Assembly (NCBI RefSeq): GCF_040448685.1
Contig: NZ_CP159290.1
Span: 62,001 to 126,000, forward strand
Length of the DNA: 64,000 bases
Direction: 5' to 3'
Source: Cellulosimicrobium sp. ES-005
Lineage (GTDB): Bacteria > Actinomycetota > Actinomycetes > Actinomycetales > Cellulomonadaceae
The notes beneath the pieces are model-generated. The model was not told where the DNA came from. It saw only the letters and a list, made by a program, of their open reading frames with translations, and did no database searches. Made by a program: the position numbers and the translations under genes. Below, one piece after another: positions 51,001 through 60,493 of the stretch. The stretch's first letter is position 1. Each line of letters begins with the position of its first letter.

Positions 51001-51867
51001 ATGAGCGAGCGCAAGACCTACACGGTGGACGTACCGGGAGCGGTCGTCGCCTACGACGTCTGGACGCCGGACGTCGCGGGCGACCGACGGCCGGTCGTCG
51101 TCATGGGGTCGCCCATGGCGGCGTCCGGGTTCGAGCAGCTCGCCGGGCTGCTCGACGACAGGGTGGTCGTCACGTACGACCCGCGCGGCACCGAGCGCAG
51201 CACGCTCGCGCCCGACGGGGAGGTCTCGGTCGAGGCGCACGCCGACGACCTGCACGCGGTGGCGTCGGCGGTCGGCCTGGGGCCGGTGGACGTGTTCGGG
51301 TCGAGCGGTGGCGGCGTGGTCGGGCTGTCGTGGGTCGAGCGGTACCCGGGGGACGTGCGGACGTTCGTGTCGCACGAGCCGCCGATCACGCCGCTGCTCG
51401 AGGACGCCGAGCTCGCGACGACGGTGCAGGCGGACATCGTCGAGACCTACGGCCGGGAGGGGTTCGGCCCGGCGATGGCGAAGTTCGTCGCGCTCGTGAG
51501 CCACGTGGGCCCCCTCCCGGCCGACTACCTCGGGCGGCCGGCCCCCGACCCGGCGACGTTCGGCTTCCCCGCGGAGGACGACGGGTCGCGCGACGACCTG
51601 CTGCTCGGCCGGAACCTCGCGACGATGCCGTCCTGGGCTCCCGACGGCGCGGTGCTGCGGGCGTCGGGGACGCGGGTCGTGCCGGCGGTCAGCGCGCAGG
51701 GCGAGGGGACGCTCGCCTGGAGGGGCGGCGTGGCGCTCGCGGAGCTGCTGGGCGTCGAGGCGGTGACGTTCCCCGGCGACCACGGCGGCTTCATGGTGAG
51801 CGAGTGGTCGCCGCACAACGACCCGGCGGCGTTCGCCGCCGCGCTGCGCGAGGTGCTCGACGCCTGA
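51001..51867 (+). CDS. Alpha/beta hydrolase
   Basis: 288 residues from ATG 51001 after GGAGG at 5-base spacing. VVTYDPRGTERSTLAPDG is the oxyanion region, VDVFGSSGGGVVGLSWVERY the nucleophile elbow (G-S-S-G-G, serine at the centre), and VTFPGDHGGFMVSEWSPHND the catalytic histidine. Intermediate residues 175-235 form a cap. No signal peptide. Such proteins act as esterases or other small-molecule hydrolases; substrate unknown. Solitary gene. Confidence 0.88.
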   Translation: MSERKTYTVDVPGAVVAYDVWTPDVAGDRRPVVVMGSPMAASGFEQLAGLLDDRVVVTYDPRGTERSTLAPDGEVSVEAHADDLHAVASAVGLGPVDVFGSSGGGVVGLSWVERYPGDVRTFVSHEPPITPLLEDAELATTVQADIVETYGREGFGPAMAKFVALVSHVGPLPADYLGRPAPDPATFGFPAEDDGSRDDLLLGRNLATMPSWAPDGAVLRASGTRVVPAVSAQGEGTLAWRGGVALAELLGVEAVTFPGDHGGFMVSEWSPHNDPAAFAAALREVLDA

Positions 51868-52434
51868 CCTCGCGCGCGGCGCGCGTGCTGAGCGACCCCC
51901 GAGCACGGGGTGGTCGACCGCCTTCCCGAGGCCCCGTCGCCGCCCCGTGCCGGGCGCGTCCCCGGGCCACGACACGAAGAAGTGTCGACCGACCGGGGAC
52001 TTTTGCTTGTTGTCGACACAACTTTCGCCTATCTGTTGACATCGGCCTCTGACTGCGGTGTCATAAACCTCGTTGCCCCTGGAACCGACCAGGGGACCGG
52101 ACGCCGGAGCAGGGGAGCTCGACGTCCGGACCGACAGCCGACGGCGCGCACCGACGCGTGCCCCGGCGGGGCCACGGCGGCCCCGGACCTCGCCCCACGG
52201 TCGGTCTCCCACCGGTCGCGGGTCGAGCCCCGCACGACCGAGAACCGTCTCGACCCTCTGCGACGCGGGACACCCCCGCACGACCCAGTCCTGCCCACAC
52301 TGCCCCCACAGCACCACCCGGGGAACCTCCGCGCGCACCCGTGGCGCCGGTCAGCGTGACGGCGAGCGCCGGCACGCCGGTCCGGCGCGCCCGCGAGCCG
52401 CCCGGACGACCCCGTACGCCCGGAAGGAGTCCCC
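51868..52434. other. 567-bp intergenic region before the multicopper oxidase
   Basis: No gene is supported; a 149-codon open frame at 51910 has atypical composition and no ribosome site. The segment 51995-52075 is clearly richer in AT than its surroundings and holds an inverted repeat and a TTGACA box, so it is probably the promoter of the oxidase operon, with a long leader of about 360 bases. Confidence 0.55.
51982..52067 (+). promoter_or_regulatory. Inverted repeat and promoter upstream of the multicopper oxidase
   Basis: GTGTCGAC (51982-51989) and GTCGACAC (52012-52019) are perfect 8-bp inverted arms 22 bp apart. TTGACA follows at 52036-52041, and a TGTCATAAA sequence (52059-52067) provides a possible extended -10 at loose spacing. 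A regulator site above a promoter is the likely reading; copper or redox control is a guess. Confidence 0.4.
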
Positions 52435-53601
52435 ATGCCCGACCCGACGACCGAGACCGAGACGCCCGCCAGGCCGCTCTCGCGACGGGCGCTCCTCGCG
52501 GGGGCCGGCGTCGTCGCCGCGAGCCCCGCGGCCGCCCTGCTGCTGGGCGCCGGCGGCAGCGTCGCGGCGGCACCCCCGGCTGCCGCCGCGACCACGACCG
52601 GCGCGGCGGCCACCGGTGCGGTAGCCACCGCCGTGGGCGACGTCCGCAAGATCACGATGTACGCCGAGCGGATCTCCGACACGCTCGTCGGTTACGGCTT
52701 GGAGCGCGGCAAGGCCACGGTCCCCGGCCCCATCCTCGAGATGTGGGAGGGCGAGACCCTCGAGATCACGCTCGTCAACACGACGGACAAGCGCCTGTCG
52801 ATCCACCCGCACGGCGTGAACTACGACGTCAACAGCGACGGCAGCGCCTTCAACAACTCGTTCAACGAGCCGGGCGAGACGCGGACGTACACCTGGTCGA
52901 CCGTCAAGATGGCGCGTGACCGCGGCATCTGGATGCCGGGCAGCGCCGGTTACTGGCACTACCACGACCACGCGTGGGGCGACCACGGCACGCAGGGGAT
53001 CGCCGCCGGGCTCTACGGCGCGCTCGTCGTGCGCCGCGTCGGGGACGTGCTGCCGCAGAAGCAGTTCACGATGGTCTTCAACGACATGACGATCAACAAC
53101 AAGGTCGCGCCGAACACGCCGATGTACGAGGCGAAGCTCGGCGAGCGCGTCGAGTTCATCTGCATCGGACACGGGAACCAGCTCCACACCTTCCACCTGC
53201 ACGCCCACCGCTGGGCGAACAACCGGACGGGCCTCCTCGCGGACCAGTACGACACGAGCCAGGTCGTGGACAACCGCGACCTCAACCCGGGCGACGCGTT
53301 CGGGTTCCAGGTCGTCGCGGGCCTCGGGGTCGGGCCGGGGGCGTGGATGTACCACTGCCACGTCCAGTTCCACTCCGACGGCGGGATGGCGGGCGTCTTC
53401 CTCGTGCGCAACGCCGACGGCTCCATGCCGCCCGGTGCGCAGGAGACCATCGACCGGTTCCAGGGCCACGCCAGCCACACGATGTCGGCACCGTCGGGCG
53501 GGGCCGCGACGACCGACGGCGCGGCGGCCACCACGGGTGGTGCCGCGGCCGGAGGGACCGGGCCGGCCGTCGTCGACCTCGCGGGGCACGCCGGCCACTG
53601 A
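52435..53601 (+). CDS. Secreted two-domain multicopper oxidase (small laccase type)
   Basis: 388 residues. A Tat-like signal (LSRRALLAGAGVVAASPA) followed by an Ala/Thr-rich linker. Two cupredoxin domains. Copper ligands are complete: H124 and H126 in HPHG, H175, H177 and H179 in WHYHDH, H251, H254, H256 and H258 in HTFHLHAH, and H307-C308-H309, H313 and M318 in YHCHVQFHSDGGM. The size and arrangement match two-domain laccases such as the Streptomyces small laccase, which work as trimers and reduce oxygen to water while oxidising phenols or other donors. The tail is Ala/Gly/Thr-rich. It leads a series of three secreted redox proteins and may accept electrons from the cupredoxin at 57904. Confidence 0.93.
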   Translation: MPDPTTETETPARPLSRRALLAGAGVVAASPAAALLLGAGGSVAAAPPAAAATTTGAAATGAVATAVGDVRKITMYAERISDTLVGYGLERGKATVPGPILEMWEGETLEITLVNTTDKRLSIHPHGVNYDVNSDGSAFNNSFNEPGETRTYTWSTVKMARDRGIWMPGSAGYWHYHDHAWGDHGTQGIAAGLYGALVVRRVGDVLPQKQFTMVFNDMTINNKVAPNTPMYEAKLGERVEFICIGHGNQLHTFHLHAHRWANNRTGLLADQYDTSQVVDNRDLNPGDAFGFQVVAGLGVGPGAWMYHCHVQFHSDGGMAGVFLVRNADGSMPPGAQETIDRFQGHASHTMSAPSGGAATTDGAAATTGGAAAGGTGPAVVDLAGHAGH

Positions 53602-53725
53602 GCCGTCGGCTGATCCAGGACCGACGGGCCGCCGCGGGCTCGCCCCGCACCAGCACCACCCGCACCAGCACGACCCGCTCCCGGCCCGCCCGGGAGCGCC
53701 GCACCGATGACGAAGGAGTTGGAGA

Positions 53726-56700
53726 GTGCTGTCCAGACGATCGACATCCCCCACGAGGGGACGCTCCCGACCAGGAGCACTACTGGCCATGACCGTGGGC
53801 CTCACGAGCGCCGCGCTCGTCGCGAGCGCCGCCGTGATCCCGGCGGCGGCGCTGCCCGTCGCCACGGCGCCGAGCAGCGCGGTCGCCTCGAGCGGGGCCC
53901 TGGCCTCCGGGTCCGTGGCTACCGCGACGGCCACCGCCGCGGCCACGACGGCCGTGCGCGTGCTCGTGTTCCACGGCGCGCCCGACGAGCAGGCCGACCC
54001 GGTCGTCGCCGCGACCGCGGCGCTGACCGAGCTGGGTGCCGCCAACGGGTTCGACGTCGAGGCGACGTCCGACCCGGCCATGATCAGCGAGGCGACGCTC
54101 GGCGAGTACCGCGGCGTCGTCATGCTCTCCTCGGAGGGCATCGAGCTGAGCGGCGAGCAGGAGGCCGCGCTCCAGGCGTACGTCAACGCCGGCGGCGGCT
54201 TCCTCGGCGTGCGCGACGCCGCGCGCGCCCAGGAGGCGTCGAAGTGGTTCGAGGGCCTCGTCGGCGCCCGGATCAAGGGCGCGACGATGACGGCGGAGAA
54301 GGTCGCCGAGGCGACCGGCACCGGCCGCAGCCCGGCCGCCGAGACCCCGGCCAAGGCCGTCGACGGCGACCCCAACACCAAGTGGCTGACGTTCGCCCGC
54401 ACGGGCCAGCTCACGCTGCGCATGGAGAAGCCCGTCGCGCTCGTGAAGTACGGCATCACGTCGGCGAACGACTCCGCGGGCCGCGACCCGAAGAACTGGA
54501 AGGTCCAGGGCTCGACCGACGGGCAGACGTGGGTCGACCTCGACACGCGGACCGACGAGGACTTCCCGCAGCGCTTCCAGCCGCGCACGTTCGACGTCGG
54601 GAACGAGACGGAGTACGGCTGGTACCGCCTGGACGTCACCGCGAACTCGGGCGACGCCGAGGTCCAGCTCGCCGAGTTCTCGATCTTCGGCCCCGACTCC
54701 GTCGAGCAGCCCGACCCGGAGATCCCGCTCGAGGAGCGCACGGTCGACCTGGTCGACCGCCAGCACCCCGCGACGGCGGACCTCCCGCTCACGTGGGACC
54801 GCGAGGACAGGTGGCTGGACTGGGCCGACGACCCGACCGGTGACGTGCACACGGTCGCGACGCTCGAGCCCGGCCCCGACGCCGGCCCGACGACCAACCC
54901 GTTCCAGCCCGTCTCGTGGTGCCGCGACTACGACGGCGGACGCTCGTTCTTCACCGGCATGGGCGGCACGCCCGAGAGCTGGCAGGACGCGACGTTCCGC
55001 GAGCACCTCCTCGGCGCGCTGCAGTGGACGACGGGCGTCGTGCGCGGCGACTGCCAGGCCACGATCGCGTCGAACTACAAGGCCGAGCGCCTGTCGAAGG
55101 TGAACACGGCCGGCACGCTCGACCAGAACGGCGAGCAGCACGGCCTGACGATCGCGCCCGACGGCACGGTCTTCTACATCGGCCGCGGCGCCTGCCCGAC
55201 CGGCCCGATCGTCCCGTGGAGCGACCCGAACGTGGGCCTCGGCTGCGGCACGATCCACCAGTGGGACCCGGAGACGGGTGAGGCGAAGCTCCTCACGACG
55301 CTCGACGTCATGGGCAACCGCGGCAGCGGCGACGAGCTCGTGAAGAACGAGGAGGGCCTGCTCGGCATCGTGCCCGACCCCGACTTCGCGACCAACCACT
55401 GGCTGTACGTGTACTGGATGCCGCACGAGAACATCGACCGTGAGCGTCGCGTGGGCTACCGGACGGTCTCGCGGTTCACCTACGACCCCGCGACGCCGAC
55501 GATCGACCAGAGCACGCGGGTCGACCTGCTCGAGTGGGAGACGCAGATCCACAGCTGCTGCCACGCGGGCGGCGGCATGGCGTTCGACAGCAAGGGCAAC
55601 CTCTACATCGGCTCCGGCGACAACAACTCGTCCGGTGGTTCGAGCGGCTACTCCGGCAACAACTGGACGCAGGAGTACGCGGGCCTGAGCTTCCAGGACG
55701 CGCGCCGCACCGCCGGCAACACGAACGACCTCAACGGCAAGATCCTGCGGATCCACCCCGAGGACGACGGCACCTACACGATCCCGGACGACAACCTGTT
55801 CCCGGTGGGCGAGTACCCCGCGGACAAGACGCGTCCCGAGATCTACGTCATGGGCGTGCGCAACATCTCGCGCCTGCAGATCGACCCCGACACGGACTGG
55901 CTGACCGCGGCCTGGGTCGGGCCGGACGCGACGCTCCCGAACCCGGACCTCGGCCCGGCGAAGTACGAGACCGCGACGATCATCACGTCCGCGGGCAACC
56001 AGGGCTGGCCGTACTGCATGGGTAACGGGCAGCCGTACCGCGACCGGAGCAACGAGGACGCGAGCGTCCTCACCGGCTGGTACGACTGCGACAACCTGAA
56101 GAACACGTCGCCGCGCAACACGGGTCTCGTCGACCTCCCGCCGGTGCGCGACAACATGATCTGGTACTCGCCCTCGGGCGGCGGCCCGGTGTTCCCGGAC
56201 CGCGGCAACGGCATCCCGTCGTACGTCGACAGCGAGGCGACCTACACCATCCCGTGGCTGCGGGGTGGCGGCCAGGCCGTCATGTCCGGCCCGACCTACC
56301 GCCAGTCGCAGGTCGACCCCGAGTCCGACGTCGCGTGGCCGTCGTACTGGGAGGGCAAGTGGTTCATCGGCGACCAGTCGAACTCGAACAACCGCGTCGC
56401 GGTGACGGTCGACCCGGAGAACCTGGACGCGCCCGTGTTCATGGAGGACCTGCGCCAGATCATCCCGGGCGGCCGCGGTGACGGGCTGCTGCAGAGCTGG
56501 ATGGACGCGAAGTTCGGTCCGGACGGCGCGCTGTACCTGGTCGACTACGCGGGTGGCTTCTTCAGCCTCGACCCGAACCAGAAGCTCATGCGGATCACCT
56601 ACCAGGGCGGGGCTCCGACCCCGGCCCCGGCGGCGTCCGCGACGAGCATCCAGGGCGACCCGCTGACCGTGCAGTTCACCGGAGCGCGTTCCGGTGGCGT

Positions 56701-57736
56701 CTCCTACCTCTGGGAGTTCGGCGACGGCTCGACCTCGCGTCAGGCCAACCCGAAGCACAAGTACCCGCGCGTCAAGAACTACGAGGCCAAGCTCACCGTC
56801 ACGTACGCCGACGGCTCGACGGCCACGGTCACGACCGACGGCTCGCCGTCGTGCACGCTGCCCGACGACCGCGAGACCGTGTTCTTCGGCGACGTGGACT
56901 CCACGGTCGAGAACCGTGACCTGGGCGCGTGCAACATCGCCGACCTGTTCCAGGACGAGAAGGAGTGGCGCACTCACGCCCGGTTCCTGGCGCACGTCGA
57001 GTCGGTGGCCAAGGGCCTGTACGACGACAGCCGCATCAGCGACCGCGAGCGTGCTCGCCTCGTCGACGCGGCGGCCCGGTCCCAGATCGGCGCGTACCCC
57101 GGCGGGTACCGCACGATCTTCGACGGCACGCAGGAGTCGCTGTACGACTGGTACCAGGCTCCGGGCGGCAAGTTCACGCTCGAGCCGGGCGGCTCGCTCA
57201 AGTCGAGCGGCGGCCTGGGGATGCTCTGGTACGCGGGCGAGGAGCTCGGGGACTTCTCCGTGAAGCTCCTGTACCGCGACGTCTCGGCGGGCGACCACCA
57301 CGCCAACACCGGCGTGTTCACCCGGTTCCCGAACCCGAACGACCCGGGTGACGCGCAGTGCGCCCAGGGGCAGACCTCACCGGCGTGGGTCGCGATCTAC
57401 TGCGGCCACGAGATCCAGATCTACGACGGACCCACGGGCGAGCCGCAGAAGACGGGCTCGGTCTACAACTTCGACCCGGTCGGCCTGAACACCGGCGGGG
57501 AGAAGCCCAAGGGCGAGTGGAACGAGTACGAGATCCGGGTCGTGGGCCAGCACTACACGATCATCCGCAACGGCGTCGTCATCAACGAGTTCGAGAACGC
57601 GCCGGGGATCCAGTCGTCCCGCGCGGGCGACCCGCCCACGGACCTGCGCCAGTTCGACAGCGGGTTCATCGGGCTGCAGAACCACGGGAACTCGGACCTC
57701 ATCGAGTTCCGTGACGTCCGGGTGGCGGACCTGTAG
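53726..57736 (+). CDS. Giant secreted protein: ThuA, discoidin, sugar dehydrogenase-like, PKD and DUF1080 domains
   Basis: 1336 residues from GTG 53726 (AAGGAG upstream). Signal peptide ending IPAAALPVA. ThuA-like fold about 75-190 and 335-440, split by an F5/8-type discoidin domain (190-330, AKAVDGDPNTKWLTF). About 450-965: glucose/sorbosone dehydrogenase-type six-bladed propeller (NEEGLLGIVPDPDF, SCCHAGGGMAFDSKGNLYIG, GVRNISRL, DGALYLVDYAGGFF), a PQQ-linked sugar oxidase fold. About 969-1040: PKD domain (SYLWEFGDGSTSRQ). About 1041-1122: a domain shared with the C-terminus of the 57904 protein. About 1128-1336: DUF1080/3-keto-disaccharide hydrolase-like sandwich. I infer extracellular carbohydrate binding, oxidation and processing. 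Same strand as the oxidase and the cupredoxin genes. Confidence 0.88.
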   Translation: MLSRRSTSPTRGRSRPGALLAMTVGLTSAALVASAAVIPAAALPVATAPSSAVASSGALASGSVATATATAAATTAVRVLVFHGAPDEQADPVVAATAALTELGAANGFDVEATSDPAMISEATLGEYRGVVMLSSEGIELSGEQEAALQAYVNAGGGFLGVRDAARAQEASKWFEGLVGARIKGATMTAEKVAEATGTGRSPAAETPAKAVDGDPNTKWLTFARTGQLTLRMEKPVALVKYGITSANDSAGRDPKNWKVQGSTDGQTWVDLDTRTDEDFPQRFQPRTFDVGNETEYGWYRLDVTANSGDAEVQLAEFSIFGPDSVEQPDPEIPLEERTVDLVDRQHPATADLPLTWDREDRWLDWADDPTGDVHTVATLEPGPDAGPTTNPFQPVSWCRDYDGGRSFFTGMGGTPESWQDATFREHLLGALQWTTGVVRGDCQATIASNYKAERLSKVNTAGTLDQNGEQHGLTIAPDGTVFYIGRGACPTGPIVPWSDPNVGLGCGTIHQWDPETGEAKLLTTLDVMGNRGSGDELVKNEEGLLGIVPDPDFATNHWLYVYWMPHENIDRERRVGYRTVSRFTYDPATPTIDQSTRVDLLEWETQIHSCCHAGGGMAFDSKGNLYIGSGDNNSSGGSSGYSGNNWTQEYAGLSFQDARRTAGNTNDLNGKILRIHPEDDGTYTIPDDNLFPVGEYPADKTRPEIYVMGVRNISRLQIDPDTDWLTAAWVGPDATLPNPDLGPAKYETATIITSAGNQGWPYCMGNGQPYRDRSNEDASVLTGWYDCDNLKNTSPRNTGLVDLPPVRDNMIWYSPSGGGPVFPDRGNGIPSYVDSEATYTIPWLRGGGQAVMSGPTYRQSQVDPESDVAWPSYWEGKWFIGDQSNSNNRVAVTVDPENLDAPVFMEDLRQIIPGGRGDGLLQSWMDAKFGPDGALYLVDYAGGFFSLDPNQKLMRITYQGGAPTPAPAASATSIQGDPLTVQFTGARSGGVSYLWEFGDGSTSRQANPKHKYPRVKNYEAKLTVTYADGSTATVTTDGSPSCTLPDDRETVFFGDVDSTVENRDLGACNIADLFQDEKEWRTHARFLAHVESVAKGLYDDSRISDRERARLVDAAARSQIGAYPGGYRTIFDGTQESLYDWYQAPGGKFTLEPGGSLKSSGGLGMLWYAGEELGDFSVKLLYRDVSAGDHHANTGVFTRFPNPNDPGDAQCAQGQTSPAWVAIYCGHEIQIYDGPTGEPQKTGSVYNFDPVGLNTGGEKPKGEWNEYEIRVVGQHYTIIRNGVVINEFENAPGIQSSRAGDPPTDLRQFDSGFIGLQNHGNSDLIEFRDVRVADL

Positions 57737-57782
57737 CACCGCCCGGCGGGGGCGGCCGGCCGGCCGTCCCCGCCGACCCCGG

Positions 57783-57811
57783 GGCCGCCGTCGTGCCGCA
57801 CGACGGCGGCC
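57783..57811 (+). terminator. Terminator hairpin after the ThuA/dehydrogenase gene
   Basis: GGCCGCCGTCGTG and CACGACGGCGGCC, a perfect 13-bp stem with a CCG loop, flanked by CCCCGG and CTCGGGG that extend pairing. Confidence 0.75.
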
Positions 57812-57903
57812 CTCGGGGCAGGCTGCACGGCCCGCCCCGACCACGCCCGGACAGCCCGACCAGCCCGACAGAACCCCAGACACCCCCGGAGGAGTGCACC
57901 CTC

Positions 57904-60369
57904 ATGGAACGACGTACCAGTCCCGGCGGCCCTCGCCGCCGCGGCGCGCGGCGGTTCCTCGCCGCCACGGTCGCCGGACTCACCGCGACGACGGTCCTCA
58001 CCGTCGCCCCGGCCTCGGCGGCCCCCACAGCGACGGCACCGTCCGCCGTCTCGTCCGTCGCGAGCAGCACCGTCGCCGCCGCGCAGGTCCTCACCTGGAC
58101 CGCGGACAACAGCGTGACCGACTACAAGTCCTTCCCGGCCACGGCCGAGGCCGGCCCGGCCACGATCGTGTTCGAGAACAGCATCGCGACCGGCAGCACG
58201 TTCGGCATGAGCCACACGCTCACGTTCGACACGTCGACGGCCGGCTACAACCACGACCTCGACGTGAACATCCTCGCGAGCCCGTTCGACGCGAACGGCG
58301 GGCTGCACGAGAAGGACGTGACCCTCACGTCCGGCACCTACCGCTACTTCTGCGCGATCCCCGGCCACGGCGAGATGTGGGGCGAGCTCGTCGTCACCGA
58401 CGGCGGCGGGGGCGACGACACGACCGCACCCGCGGTCTCCGCGCTCCTCACGGGCGAGCAGGACGGCGACGGCGCGTACGTCGGCGGCGCCACGGTCACG
58501 CTCGACGCGACCGACGACCAGTCCGGCGTGGCCGGGGTCGAGTACGACCTCGACGGCGCGGGCTGGCAGGCGTACACCGAGCCGTTCCTCGTCGACGCCG
58601 TCGGCGCGCACACCCTGCAGTTCCGCGCGACCGACACGGCGGGCAACACGTCCGAGGCCCAGACCGCGGAGTTCACCGTCGTCGAGGGCGACGTCGAGGA
58701 GGACACGACCGCGCCGACCGTCGAGCCCATGGTCATGGGTCAGCAGGACGAGAACGGCGCGTACATCGGCACGGCCGCGTTCATGCTCCACGCCTCGGAC
58801 GAGGGGTCGGGCGTCGCGTCGGTCGAGTACCAGGTCGACGGCGGCGCGTGGCTGCCCTACACGACGACGGTGCCGTTCACCGAGCTCGGCGAGCACACCG
58901 TCTCCTACCGCGCGACCGACGTCGCGGGCAACGTGTCCGAGGTCGGCTCGGTGACCTTCACGGTCGTCGAGGACGGCGAGCAGGACACGACCGCCCCGAC
59001 CGTGACCGCCGAGATCACGGGCGAGCAGGACGACAACGGCGCGTTCGTCGGGTCCGCCACGGCGACGCTCACCGCGACGGACGACGCGTCCGGCGTGGAG
59101 ACCGTCGAGTACGACCTCGACGGCGCCGGCTGGGCCCCGTACACCGCGCCGCTCGTCGTCGACGAGCCCGGCGAGCACACGCTCGTCTACCGGGCGACCG
59201 ACGTCGCGGGCAACGTGTCCGAGGAGTCCGTCACGGAGTTCGTCGTCGTCGCCGACGCAGGCGAGGACACGACGGCCCCGGTCGTCGAGACGCAGCTCAG
59301 CGGCACGCAGGACGAGGACGGCGCCTACGTCGGCTCCGCGTCCGTGCAGCTCACCGCGACCGACGACGGCTCCGGCGTCGCGTCCGTCGAGTACGACCTC
59401 GACGGTGCGGGCTGGACCGAGTACACCGAGGCCGTCGTCGTCGACGAGCCGGGTCGGCACACGCTCGCCTACCGCGCGACCGACGTGGCGGGCAACGTCA
59501 CGGAGCCCGCGAGCCTCACGTTCGACGTCGTGGCCGGCCAGGGCGGCGACACCGTCGCCCCCACGGTCGACCACCGCGTGATGGGCGGGACGAAGAACGA
59601 GGCCGGCGAGTACCTCTCGACCGTCTTCCTGCGCCTCCTCGCGACGGACGCCGACTCCGGCGTCGCCTCGGTCGAGTACCAGGTCGACGGCGGGGAGTGG
59701 CTCCCGTACGCGAAGCAGATCTCCGTGCGGACCCCCGGTGCGCACACCGTCACGTACCGCGCGACGGACGTCGCGGGCAACGTCTCCGCCCTGAAGACGG
59801 CGACGTTCGTCATCGCGGGCGGCGAGGAGCCGGGCGACACCGACGGCCCCGTCGTCACGGCCGCCGTCAGCGGCAGCCGGACCCGCGACGGCGACTTCGT
59901 CGCCAGCGCCCGGGTCACGCTGACCGCGGTCGACGAGGAGTCGGGCGTCGACCGCATCGAGTTCCAGGCCGACGGCGGTTCCTGGCAGCGCTACGCGGCC
60001 CCGGTCGCGTTCGCGGCCGACGGCCAGCACGTGGTCCGCTACCGCGCCGTCGACGGCGTCGGCAACGTCACGACGGGCGAGGTGACCTTCACGGTCCTGC
60101 AGCTCGTCCGCGACCGCTGCGTGGGCTCGGACGTGCGTCCGACCGTCATCATCGACGGCCACGACAGCACCGTCCAGAACTACGACGACGGCACGGGCTG
60201 CACCGTGAACGACTACGTCGCCGAGACCGACGAGTACCCGACGCACCGCGAGTTCGTCGACCACGTGAGCCTCGTGACCGAGGACCTCGTGTGGGACGGC
60301 GTGCTCGACGACGCCGAGCGCGAGCTCATCATCGCCGCGGCCGAGCTGTCCGACATCGGTCGCCGCTGA
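57904..60369 (+). CDS. Secreted cupredoxin with six Ig-like repeats and shared C-terminal domain
   Basis: 821 residues. GGAGGAG precedes ATG 57904. Signal peptide ending APASAAP. Residues about 58-164 form a blue-copper domain with ligands H104 (GMSHTLTFD), C150, H155 and M158 (YFCAIPGHGEMW). Then six repeats of about 94 residues (174-732) with the pattern DTTAP...SGV.SVEYDLDGAGW.PY...HT..YRATDVAGN, the OmpL47/Ig-like type often used as stalks. Residues 735-821 repeat the unnamed domain of the 53726 protein (TVIIDGHDSTVQN, PTHREFVDHVSLV). I infer an extracellular electron carrier held away from the surface, working with the dehydrogenase-like protein and the laccase. A very strong terminator follows. 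Confidence 0.9.
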   Translation: MERRTSPGGPRRRGARRFLAATVAGLTATTVLTVAPASAAPTATAPSAVSSVASSTVAAAQVLTWTADNSVTDYKSFPATAEAGPATIVFENSIATGSTFGMSHTLTFDTSTAGYNHDLDVNILASPFDANGGLHEKDVTLTSGTYRYFCAIPGHGEMWGELVVTDGGGGDDTTAPAVSALLTGEQDGDGAYVGGATVTLDATDDQSGVAGVEYDLDGAGWQAYTEPFLVDAVGAHTLQFRATDTAGNTSEAQTAEFTVVEGDVEEDTTAPTVEPMVMGQQDENGAYIGTAAFMLHASDEGSGVASVEYQVDGGAWLPYTTTVPFTELGEHTVSYRATDVAGNVSEVGSVTFTVVEDGEQDTTAPTVTAEITGEQDDNGAFVGSATATLTATDDASGVETVEYDLDGAGWAPYTAPLVVDEPGEHTLVYRATDVAGNVSEESVTEFVVVADAGEDTTAPVVETQLSGTQDEDGAYVGSASVQLTATDDGSGVASVEYDLDGAGWTEYTEAVVVDEPGRHTLAYRATDVAGNVTEPASLTFDVVAGQGGDTVAPTVDHRVMGGTKNEAGEYLSTVFLRLLATDADSGVASVEYQVDGGEWLPYAKQISVRTPGAHTVTYRATDVAGNVSALKTATFVIAGGEEPGDTDGPVVTAAVSGSRTRDGDFVASARVTLTAVDEESGVDRIEFQADGGSWQRYAAPVAFAADGQHVVRYRAVDGVGNVTTGEVTFTVLQLVRDRCVGSDVRPTVIIDGHDSTVQNYDDGTGCTVNDYVAETDEYPTHREFVDHVSLVTEDLVWDGVLDDAERELIIAAAELSDIGRR

Positions 60370-60405
60370 CCGACGCCTGACGGTCCGACCGAACCAGTCC
60401 GATCG

Positions 60406-60452
60406 ACGACGGCCCGACCCCGCACCCCCCAGGTGCGGGCTCGGGCCGTCGT
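60406..60452 (+). terminator. Strong terminator after the cupredoxin gene
   Basis: Arms 60406-60426 and 60432-60452 pair at 20 of 21 positions (ACGACGGCCCGA outer arm) around a 5-base loop. Confidence 0.85.
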
Positions 60453-60493
60453 CGTACCCGCTCCACCCGGGCTGCCGCCCTCCCGTTCCCGCG

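Noticed and set aside
51910-52359. A 149-codon plus-strand frame before the laccase
   Set aside because: It crosses the likely promoter, has no ribosome site, and its sequence is Arg/Pro/Thr-rich without any recognisable domain.
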